Shown in pieces: positions 57,184 through 64,000 of a DNA stretch of 64,000 nt. Position numbers and translations under genes: made by a program. The notes under the pieces are model-generated. The model was not told the DNA's origin, did not search any database, and saw only the letters and a program-made list of their open reading frames with translations. This DNA is from JACKJK01 sp046159835 (GTDB taxonomy: Bacteria > Pseudomonadota > Alphaproteobacteria > Rhizobiales > Tepidamorphaceae): NCBI RefSeq assembly GCF_046159835.1, contig NZ_JBJXCY010000001.1:1302001-1366000 (forward strand). Direction: 5' to 3'. Every line of letters begins with the position of its first letter. The first letter of the stretch is position 1.

Positions 57184-59274
57184 ATGGCCAAGCTGATCGT
57201 GGACGGGACGGAAATCGAGGTCCCGGCAGAGCTGACGCTGCTGCAGGCATGCGAGGAAGCGGGCGCGGAGATTCCGCGCTTCTGCTACCACGAGCGCCTG
57301 TCGATTGCGGGCAATTGCCGGATGTGCCTCGTGGAAGTGAAGGGTGCGCCCAAGCCGGTCGCATCCTGTGCGCAGTCCGTTCGTGACCTGCGCCCCGGCC
57401 CGAACGGCGAACCGCCGGAAGTGCTGACCAAGAGCGCGCTGGTACGCAAGGCGCGCGAAGGCGTGATGGAGTTCCTGCTCATCAACCACCCGCTGGATTG
57501 CCCGATCTGCGACCAGGGCGGCGAGTGCGACCTGCAGGACCAGGCCATGGCCTACGGCGTCGACACCAACCGCTTCGACGAGAACAAGCGCGCGGTGGAA
57601 GACAAGTATATCGGCCCGCTGGTCAAGACGATCATGACCCGCTGCATCCATTGCACCCGCTGCGTGCGCTTCATTACGGAAGTGGCGGGCTGCTCCGACC
57701 TCGGCGCCATCGGGCGCGGCGAGGACATGGAAATCACCACCTATCTCGAAACCGCGATGCGCTCCGAGATGCAGGGCAACGTCATCGACCTGTGCCCGGT
57801 CGGTGCGCTGACCTCGCGCCCATATGCCTTCCAGGCGCGCCCTTGGGAACTGTCGAAGACCGAATCCATCGACGTGGCCGACGGCCTCGGTTCGAACATC
57901 CGCGTGGATGCACGCGGCCGCGAAGTGATGCGCATCATGCCGCGCGTCAACGACGAGGTGAACGAGGAGTGGATCTCCGACAAGACCCGCTTCCTGTGGG
58001 ACGGTCTGAAGGCCCAGCGCCTCGACAAGCCCTACGTTCGCAAGTCCGGCAAGCTTCAGCCGGCCTCGTGGCAGGAAGCCTTCGCCGCCATCACCAAGAA
58101 GGTGAAGGCGAGCGATGCGTCCAAGGTCGGCGCCATCGTCGGCGACATGGCCGCCTGCGAGGAAATGTTCGCGCTCAAGGACATGATGGACCGCCTCGGT
58201 AGCCCTAACGTGGATTGCCGCCAGGACGGTTCGCAGTTCGACCCGACGCTTGGCCGCGCGTCCTACCTGTTCAACGCGACGCTGGCCGGTCTGGAAGACG
58301 CTGACGCGATCCTGATGGTCGGCGCATGGCCGCGCTGGGATGCGACCGTTCTGAATGCACGCATCCGCAAGCACTGGCTTGCGACCGGCGTGCAGATCGG
58401 CCTGATTGGGGCCGAAAACCCGGACATGACGTATCCGTATGCCTATCTCGGTGCGGGTGCGGATTCGCTCACCGAGCTTGCCGACGGCAACGGCTCCTTC
58501 GCCAAGGTTCTCAAGAAGGCCAAGCGTCCCGCGATCATCGTGGGGCCGGGGGCCTACGGCCGCGCCGACGGCGCTTCGATCATGGCGCTGGTCGCCCGTG
58601 TCGCCGATGCGTTCGGCGTCATCAACGGCGACTGGAACGGCTTCTCCGTGCTGCACACGGCGGCCTCGCGCGTCGGCGGCCTCGATCTCGGCCTCGTGCC
58701 GGGCAAGGGCGGGCTCGACACGGCGGCCATGCTGAAGCCGGGTGCGCTGGACGTGCTGTTCCTGCTGGGCGCTGACGAAATCGAGACGGGCGCGCTGGAG
58801 AGCACCTTCAAGGTCTATATCGGCACCCACGGCGACCGCGGCGCGCACGCAGCCGACGTGATCCTGCCCGCTGCCGCCTTCTCGGAGAAGTCCGGCACCT
58901 ACGTGAACACCGAAGGGCGCGTTCAGGCCGGCAACCGCGCGACGTTCCCGCCCGGGGACGCACGCGAGGACTGGTCGATCCTGCGGGCGCTGTCCGATCC
59001 GCTCGGCGTGAAGCTGCCCTACGACTCGCTGCCCGCACTGCGCGCGGCGATGGCGGGTGCGCATCCGCACCTTGGCGAGACCGACATGCTGCTGGTTGCC
59101 GATGCCTCCGGCGTTTCCGCGCTGACCAAGGCCAAGGGCAAGCCGAAGGCGCAAGGCTTTGCGCGGGCAAACAACTACTACCTGACGAACCCGATCTGCC
59201 GGGCTAGCAAGGTGATGGCAGAACTCGCGGCCATGGCTGCGAACACCGAGGGGGCGACGGGAACCAATGGGTGA
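57184..59274 (+). CDS. nuoG: NADH-quinone oxidoreductase subunit G
   Basis: 696 residues. The largest peripheral subunit. The N-terminus carries a 2Fe-2S ferredoxin domain (CYHERLSIAGNCRMC and SCAQSV), a His-containing 4Fe-4S motif region and CPICDQGGECDLQDQ, then CIHCTRCVRFITEV for the chain of clusters. The remaining part is the molybdopterin-oxidoreductase-like domain without cofactor. Its stop overlaps the nuoH ATG by 8 bases. Confidence 0.98.
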   Translation: MAKLIVDGTEIEVPAELTLLQACEEAGAEIPRFCYHERLSIAGNCRMCLVEVKGAPKPVASCAQSVRDLRPGPNGEPPEVLTKSALVRKAREGVMEFLLINHPLDCPICDQGGECDLQDQAMAYGVDTNRFDENKRAVEDKYIGPLVKTIMTRCIHCTRCVRFITEVAGCSDLGAIGRGEDMEITTYLETAMRSEMQGNVIDLCPVGALTSRPYAFQARPWELSKTESIDVADGLGSNIRVDARGREVMRIMPRVNDEVNEEWISDKTRFLWDGLKAQRLDKPYVRKSGKLQPASWQEAFAAITKKVKASDASKVGAIVGDMAACEEMFALKDMMDRLGSPNVDCRQDGSQFDPTLGRASYLFNATLAGLEDADAILMVGAWPRWDATVLNARIRKHWLATGVQIGLIGAENPDMTYPYAYLGAGADSLTELADGNGSFAKVLKKAKRPAIIVGPGAYGRADGASIMALVARVADAFGVINGDWNGFSVLHTAASRVGGLDLGLVPGKGGLDTAAMLKPGALDVLFLLGADEIETGALESTFKVYIGTHGDRGAHAADVILPAAAFSEKSGTYVNTEGRVQAGNRATFPPGDAREDWSILRALSDPLGVKLPYDSLPALRAAMAGAHPHLGETDMLLVADASGVSALTKAKGKPKAQGFARANNYYLTNPICRASKVMAELAAMAANTEGATGTNG

Positions 59275-60316
59275 ACTGTGGACCGATTACGGGTGGCCGC
59301 TGACGATCATGGTGGCTCAGAGCCTGGCGCTTCTTGTCTCGCTTCTGATCATCATCGCCTACCTGCTGCTGGCTGACCGCAAGATCTGGGCTGCCGTCCA
59401 GCTTCGCCGCGGCCCCAACGTGGTCGGCGCGTTCGGCCTGCTGCAATCGTTTGCCGACCTGCTCAAGTTCGTTCTGAAGGAGCCGGTGATCCCGGCGAGC
59501 GCCAACAAGGGCGTGTTCCTGATGGCGCCACTGGTGAGCTGCACGCTGGCGCTCGCCGCGTGGGCGGTGATCCCTGTGGCCGAGGGCTGGATGATCGCCG
59601 ACATCAATGTCGGCATCCTCTACGTCTTCGCGATTTCCTCGCTCGAGGTCTACGGCGTCATCATGGGCGGCTGGGCTTCGAACTCGAAATATCCGTTCCT
59701 CGGTGCGCTGCGCTCCGCTGCCCAGATGGTCTCCTACGAGGTGTCCATCGGTTTCGTGATCGTCACCGTGCTGTTGTGCGCCGGTTCGCTGAACCTGAGC
59801 GACATTGTCGCCTCGCAGCAGACCGGCCTTGCCGACATGCTGGGCGTGCCGTGGCTGACCTTCCTGAACTGGTACTGGCTGCCGCTGTTCCCGATGTTCG
59901 TGATCTTCTTCATCTCGGCGCTCGCCGAGACGAACCGCCCGCCGTTCGACCTGCCGGAAGCGGAATCCGAACTCGTCGCCGGTTTCATGGTGGAATACGC
60001 CTCGACGCCGTACCTGTTGTTCATGCTGGGCGAATATGCCGCGATCACCCTGATGTGCGCCCTGATGGCGCTGCTCTTCATGGGTGGCTGGCTGCCGCCG
60101 CTCGACATCGCGCCGTTCAACTGGCTGCCGGGTGTCTTCTGGTTCGTCCTAAAGGTCTGCTTCGGCTTCTTCATGTTCGCCATGGTTAAGGCCATGGTGC
60201 CGCGCTACCGCTACGACCAGCTGATGCGCCTTGGCTGGAAGGTCTTCCTGCCGCTCTCGCTGTTCTTCGTCGTGGTGGTGGCCGCCGTTCTCCAGCTGAC
60301 CGGCTGGGCGGCATGA
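59267..60316 (+). CDS. nuoH: NADH-quinone oxidoreductase subunit H
   Basis: 349 residues with about eight membrane helices. It forms the entry of the quinone channel. Signature segments are LRRGPNVVGAFGLLQSFADLLKFVLKE and the acidic loop AETNRPPFDLPEAESELVAGF. It overlaps nuoG at its start and the small membrane protein gene at its end (ATGA). Confidence 0.98.
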   Translation: MGELWTDYGWPLTIMVAQSLALLVSLLIIIAYLLLADRKIWAAVQLRRGPNVVGAFGLLQSFADLLKFVLKEPVIPASANKGVFLMAPLVSCTLALAAWAVIPVAEGWMIADINVGILYVFAISSLEVYGVIMGGWASNSKYPFLGALRSAAQMVSYEVSIGFVIVTVLLCAGSLNLSDIVASQQTGLADMLGVPWLTFLNWYWLPLFPMFVIFFISALAETNRPPFDLPEAESELVAGFMVEYASTPYLLFMLGEYAAITLMCALMALLFMGGWLPPLDIAPFNWLPGVFWFVLKVCFGFFMFAMVKAMVPRYRYDQLMRLGWKVFLPLSLFFVVVVAAVLQLTGWAA

Positions 60317-60516
60317 GCTACGGGCTGATCGGCGGGCTCGCGGGTCTGGCCATCGGCGTGACCGACTATGTCATTTTCGGATCGTTGATCCGGAAACTGA
60401 ATGAAACCATGGGGAATGCGGCAGCGGTCCGCGCCCTCGAAATTGCGCGGCTTGCGCAGCTGATCGCCTTTCCGGTGGTCGGATACGTGATTGGGACGAT
60501 GCTGCTTGCAAGCTGA
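60313..60516 (+). CDS. small two-helix membrane protein in the nuo operon
   Basis: 67 residues, ATG overlapping the nuoH stop by 4 bases. Two hydrophobic stretches (about 4-25 and 48-65) are separated by a charged middle (IRKLNETMGNAAAVRALEIARL). It is translationally coupled to nuoH. It is not a core subunit and I do not recognise a family. The product could associate with the membrane arm of complex I. Confidence 0.75.
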   Translation: MSYGLIGGLAGLAIGVTDYVIFGSLIRKLNETMGNAAAVRALEIARLAQLIAFPVVGYVIGTMLLAS

Positions 60517-60549
60517 AACGCTGCGGGTCGTGTCGAGGAGAGAGGTGAA

Positions 60550-61041
60550 ATGGCAAGACTGGACCAGGCGGCCAGGTCGATCTTCCTGACGGAGTTCGTT
60601 TCGGCGTTCTTTCTCGCCATGCGCTACTTCTTCAAGCCGAAGGCCACGCTCAACTATCCCTTCGAGAAGGGCCCGATCTCGCCGCGCTTTCGTGGCGAGC
60701 ACGCGCTGCGCCGCTACCCGAACGGCGAGGAACGCTGCATCGCGTGCAAGCTGTGCGAGGCGATCTGCCCGGCGCAGGCCATCACCATCGAGGCCGGCCC
60801 GCGCCGCAACGACGGCACGCGCCGCACCACGCGCTACGACATCGACATGGTGAAGTGCATCTATTGCGGCTTCTGCCAGGAAGCCTGTCCGGTGGATGCC
60901 ATCGTAGAAGGGCCGAACTTCGAATTTGCGACAGAGACGCGCGAGGAACTGCTCTACGACAAGGATCGCCTGCTTGCGAACGGGGACCGCTGGGAGCGGG
61001 AAATCGCGCAGCGCATCAAGCTGGATTCGCCCTATCGCTAG
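60550..61041 (+). CDS. nuoI: NADH-quinone oxidoreductase subunit I
   Basis: 163 residues. Carries two 4Fe-4S clusters (N6a and N6b) via CIACKLCEAICPAQ and CIYCGFCQEACPVDA, which link NuoG to NuoB. The amphipathic N-terminal helix contains ARSIFLTEFVSAFFLAMRYFFKP. The ATG follows GAGGAGAGGTG. Confidence 0.98.
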   Translation: MARLDQAARSIFLTEFVSAFFLAMRYFFKPKATLNYPFEKGPISPRFRGEHALRRYPNGEERCIACKLCEAICPAQAITIEAGPRRNDGTRRTTRYDIDMVKCIYCGFCQEACPVDAIVEGPNFEFATETREELLYDKDRLLANGDRWEREIAQRIKLDSPYR

Positions 61042-61180
61042 GGCTTGACCGCGCACCGGCCAGACGCCGGGCGCTGAACGAAACGAATTGACCGGACGAA
61101 GGCGAAATATCCGCTTCATCCGGACAGGGAAACGGGCAGGAACGCGAGACGCGCGGCCGGCCTGAACGGGGGCGACACAC

Positions 61181-61789
61181 ATGGGTCTTGCGGCCGCATT
61201 CTTTTATCTCTTCTCCGGGGTGGTCATCGCCTCGGCGTTGATGGTGATCCTATCGCGCAACCCGGTTCATTCGGTTCTGTGGCTGATCCTGGCGTTCTTC
61301 AACGCCGCCGGGCTCTTCCTGCTGCTGGGCGCGGAATTCCTCGCGATGATCCTCGTCGTCGTCTATGTCGGCGCGGTCGCGGTGCTGTTCCTGTTCGTCG
61401 TCATGATGCTCGACGTGGACTTCGCCGAGCTGCGGCAGGGCTTCATCAACTACGTGCCGTTCGGCGCGGTGATCGGCTTCGTTTTCGCAGTGGAACTGCT
61501 GCTGGTGCTGACGGGCTGGACGATCTCGCCGGAGAGTGCGGCTTCGGCACAGGTCCCGATACCCGGAGACATCTCCAACGCCGAGGCGCTGGGCCGGGTC
61601 ATGTACACGAAATACCTGCTGTTTTTCCAGCTCGCGGGCATGGTCCTGCTGGTTGCCATGGTCGGCGCCATCGTGCTGACGCTGCGCCACAAAGCCGGCG
61701 TCAAGCGCCAGGACATCTCCGTGCAGGTCGCGCGCACGCCGGCAACGGCCATCGAAGTGCGCAAGGTCGAAAGCGGCAAGGGAATTTGA
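61181..61789 (+). CDS. nuoJ: NADH-quinone oxidoreductase subunit J
   Basis: 202 residues with about five helices. A membrane-arm subunit next to NuoK. The conserved N-terminal part is NPVHSVLWLILAFFNAAGLFLLLGAEFLAMILVVVYVGAVAVLFLFVVMML. It is preceded by a 139-base gap after nuoI in which I see no gene; most nuo genes here are much closer. Confidence 0.96.
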   Translation: MGLAAAFFYLFSGVVIASALMVILSRNPVHSVLWLILAFFNAAGLFLLLGAEFLAMILVVVYVGAVAVLFLFVVMMLDVDFAELRQGFINYVPFGAVIGFVFAVELLLVLTGWTISPESAASAQVPIPGDISNAEALGRVMYTKYLLFFQLAGMVLLVAMVGAIVLTLRHKAGVKRQDISVQVARTPATAIEVRKVESGKGI

Positions 61790-61799
61790 GGTTTCACCA

Positions 61800-62108
61800 A
61801 TGACGATCGGGCTTGGCCATTATCTTTCCGTTGCCGCCGTGCTGTTCACGCTCGGCGTGCTCGGCATCTTCATCAACCGCAAGAACATCATCGTCATCCT
61901 GATGTCGATCGAACTGATCCTGCTGTCGGTTAACATCAACTTCGTCGCCTTCTCCTCCTTCATGGGGGACCTGGTGGGGCAGGTCTTCGCGATGCTCATC
62001 CTGACCGTCGCGGCCGCAGAGGCAGCCATCGGGCTTGCCATCCTCGTCGCCTTCTTCCGCAACCGCGGCTCGATCGCGGTGGAAGACGTCAACATGATGA
62101 AGGGTTGA
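61800..62108 (+). CDS. nuoK: NADH-quinone oxidoreductase subunit K
   Basis: 102 residues, three membrane helices. A small MrpC-like antiporter subunit. Conserved membrane glutamates are in MSIELILLSVNINFVAF and VAAAEAAIGLAILVAFFR. It starts 10 bases after nuoJ and ends 10 bases before nuoL. Confidence 0.97.
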   Translation: MTIGLGHYLSVAAVLFTLGVLGIFINRKNIIVILMSIELILLSVNINFVAFSSFMGDLVGQVFAMLILTVAAAEAAIGLAILVAFFRNRGSIAVEDVNMMKG

Positions 62109-62118
62109 GGAGCGCGCC

Positions 62119-64000
62119 ATGCTGACTGCCATCGTATTCCTGCCGCTGCTGGGCGCGCTGATCGCCGGGTTGCTGGCGCGCGTGGTCGGCCATCGCGGCG
62201 CGGAGGTCATCACCTCGTCGCTGCTGGTGATCGCGGCCATCCTGTCGTGGATCGTATTCGTGCAGACCGGCTTCGGCGAGCACACGCAGCATTCCGCCAT
62301 GGTTCTGTTCCCGTGGATCGAATCCGGCTCGCTCAACGTGCAGTGGTCGCTGCGCCTCGACACGCTCACAGCAGTCATGCTGGTGGTGGTGACCACCGTG
62401 TCGTCGCTCGTGCACATCTATTCCATCGGCTACATGCACCACGACCCGCATCGCGCGCGGTTCTTCTCCTACCTGTCGCTGTTCACCTTCGCGATGCTGA
62501 TGCTGGTGACCGCCGACAACCTCGTGCAGATGTTCTTCGGCTGGGAAGGCGTGGGCCTGGCGTCCTATCTGCTGATCGGCTTCTGGTACAAGAAGCCCTC
62601 GGCCAACGCCGCCGCCATGAAGGCCTTCATCGTCAACCGCGTCGGTGACTTCGGCTTCGCTCTCGGCATCTTCGCGGTCTTCGTGCTGTTCGGCTCGGTC
62701 GAGTTCGACACGATCTTCGCCAATGCCGCTTCGGCGGAAGGCATGACCATTTCCTTCCTGTGGCGCGAGTGGGACGCGATGACCGTCGTGTGCCTGCTGC
62801 TGTTCATGGGCGCGATGGGCAAGTCGGCGCAGTTCCTGCTGCACACCTGGCTGCCGGACGCGATGGAGGGCCCGACGCCGGTTTCCGCGCTGATCCACGC
62901 CGCCACCATGGTGACGGCGGGTGTCTTCATGGTCGCGCGCCTGTCCCCGCTGTTCGAGCTGTCTGAAACCGCGCTCACCGTCGTCACCTTCGTCGGCGGG
63001 CTGACGGCGTTCTTCGCGGCCAGCGTCGGCCTCGTGCAGAACGACATCAAGCGCGTCATCGCCTATTCGACCTGTTCGCAGCTCGGCTACATGTTCGTGG
63101 CGCTTGGCGTCGGTGCCTATGGCATCGGCGTGTTCCACCTGTTCACGCACGCCTTCTTCAAGGCGCTGCTGTTCCTTGGTGCCGGTTCGGTCATCCATGC
63201 CGTGTCCGACGAGCAGGACATGCGCCGCATGGGCGGGCTGTGGCGGCACATCCCGATCACCTACGCCATGATGCTGATCGGCACGCTGGCGCTAACGGGT
63301 TTCCCGTTCACGGCGGGCTATTTCTCCAAGGACGCCATCGTCGAGGCAGCCTATGCCGGCCACAACGCGGCGGCGCCGTTCGCCTTCGTCATGGTTGTCG
63401 TGGCGGCTGTCTTCACCTCGTTCTACTCGTGGCGCCTGGTCTTCATGACTTTCCACGGCAAGCCGCGCGCGAGCCAGGAGACGATGAGCCATGTCCACGA
63501 GTCGCCGCCGGTGATGACGGTCCCGCTCTACGTGCTGGCTGCCGGTGCGCTGCTGGCTGGTATCATCTTCAAGGAGTACTTCGTCGGCCACGACTGGGAG
63601 CACTTCTGGGGCTCGGCGCTGTTCCTGGCCGAAGACAACCACATCATGCATGAGTTCCACGAGGTTCCGGCATGGGTCGTCTTCTCGCCGATGGTCGCGA
63701 TGATCGTGGGCTTCGCCTTCGCCTACCTGTTCTACATCTTCCGTCCGTCGATCCCGGGCTCGCTGGCCACCCAGCATGACGCGCTGTACCGCTTCCTGCT
63801 GAACAAGTGGTACTTCGACGAGCTCTACGACGTGCTGTTCGTGCGTCCCGCGAAGTGGCTCGGCCGCTTCCTGTGGAAGCGCGGTGACGGCTACGTCATC
63901 GACGGCTTCGGCCCGAACGGCATCGCTGCGCGCGTCAATGACGTCACCAACCGGGTCGTCAAGCTGCAGAGCGGCTACCTCTATCACTACGCGTTCGCGA
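62119..64000 (+). CDS. nuoL: NADH-quinone oxidoreductase subunit L, 5' part
   Basis: The ATG at 62119 opens a frame that runs uninterrupted to the window end (627 codons; the family is about 650-670). An antiporter-like proton pump subunit. Key residues are in MFFGWEGVGLASYLLIGFWY (membrane Glu) and MGKSAQFLLHTWLPDAMEGPTPVSALIHAATMV (channel Lys/His). The C-terminal part present here includes the beginning of the lateral helix region. Further nuo genes (M, N) are expected beyond the window. Confidence 0.97.
   Translation, partial: MLTAIVFLPLLGALIAGLLARVVGHRGAEVITSSLLVIAAILSWIVFVQTGFGEHTQHSAMVLFPWIESGSLNVQWSLRLDTLTAVMLVVVTTVSSLVHIYSIGYMHHDPHRARFFSYLSLFTFAMLMLVTADNLVQMFFGWEGVGLASYLLIGFWYKKPSANAAAMKAFIVNRVGDFGFALGIFAVFVLFGSVEFDTIFANAASAEGMTISFLWREWDAMTVVCLLLFMGAMGKSAQFLLHTWLPDAMEGPTPVSALIHAATMVTAGVFMVARLSPLFELSETALTVVTFVGGLTAFFAASVGLVQNDIKRVIAYSTCSQLGYMFVALGVGAYGIGVFHLFTHAFFKALLFLGAGSVIHAVSDEQDMRRMGGLWRHIPITYAMMLIGTLALTGFPFTAGYFSKDAIVEAAYAGHNAAAPFAFVMVVVAAVFTSFYSWRLVFMTFHGKPRASQETMSHVHESPPVMTVPLYVLAAGALLAGIIFKEYFVGHDWEHFWGSALFLAEDNHIMHEFHEVPAWVVFSPMVAMIVGFAFAYLFYIFRPSIPGSLATQHDALYRFLLNKWYFDELYDVLFVRPAKWLGRFLWKRGDGYVIDGFGPNGIAARVNDVTNRVVKLQSGYLYHYAFA

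Noticed and set aside
57094..59154. 686-codon minus-strand frame opposite nuoG
   Set aside because: Antisense shadow in GC-rich DNA; nuoG has all cluster motifs on the plus strand.
61042..61180. Possible extra gene or promoter between nuoI and nuoJ
   Set aside because: No frame of use and no well-spaced promoter; TTGACC near 61089 lacks a suitable -10.

Overview
The window is GC-rich, gene-dense chromosomal DNA of an alphaproteobacterium, most likely Hyphomicrobiales (Rhizobiales). Supporting signs are the order tig-clpP-clpX-lon-hup-tRNA-Val-tRNA-Asp-nuo, the glnB-glnA pair, a suf operon with two cysteine desulfurases, and an Irr-type operator. I saw no insertion sequence, integrase, phage gene or CRISPR array.

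Layout. 1-5.1 kb: the 3' end of an AsmA-like envelope protein gene, tyrS, anmK and an alpha/beta hydrolase gene. 5.1-13.1 kb: an Fe-S assembly operon (group I cysteine desulfurase, sufB, a small membrane protein gene, sufC, sufD, sufS, sufT, sufA, then a TenA-like gene) behind a TTGACA promoter with a good match to an Irr box. 13.1-20.8 kb: a GGDEF protein, a DEAD-box helicase, a hydrolase, parE and a glycerate kinase; upstream of parE lies a run of four perfect inverted repeats that reads as a structured RNA on the minus strand. 20.8-25.9 kb: pyk, glnA, glnB (with a near-consensus sigma-54 promoter) and the NAD(P)HX repair gene. 25.9-34.6 kb: tRNA-Leu, tig, clpP, clpX, lon, hup, tRNA-Val, a ZntB/CorA transporter gene and tRNA-Asp.

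34.8-50.6 kb is an accessory block between tRNA-Asp and nuoA. It holds an acyl-CoA ligase and a crotonase-fold protein, a DeoR regulator, a ProX-ProV-ProW-type quaternary-amine importer with a double permease, two choline-kinase-like phosphotransferases bracketing two tandem DMGDH-type FAD/folate oxidoreductases, a methyltransferase and a MerR regulator. It looks like an uptake and demethylation pathway for an N-methylated compound whose substrate and phosphorylated intermediates cannot be named from sequence. It is the best candidate here for an undescribed system.

50.8 kb to the end: the complex I operon nuoABCDEFGHIJKL (nuoL runs off the window). It contains three non-canonical genes: a secreted cysteine-containing protein after nuoD, a helix-hairpin-helix protein after nuoF that repeats the C-terminal domain of the extended NuoE, and a two-helix membrane protein after nuoH.

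Start codons were chosen by domain boundaries and ribosome binding sites, so several genes begin inside a longer open frame. Functions come from motif recognition by eye; no database search was run.
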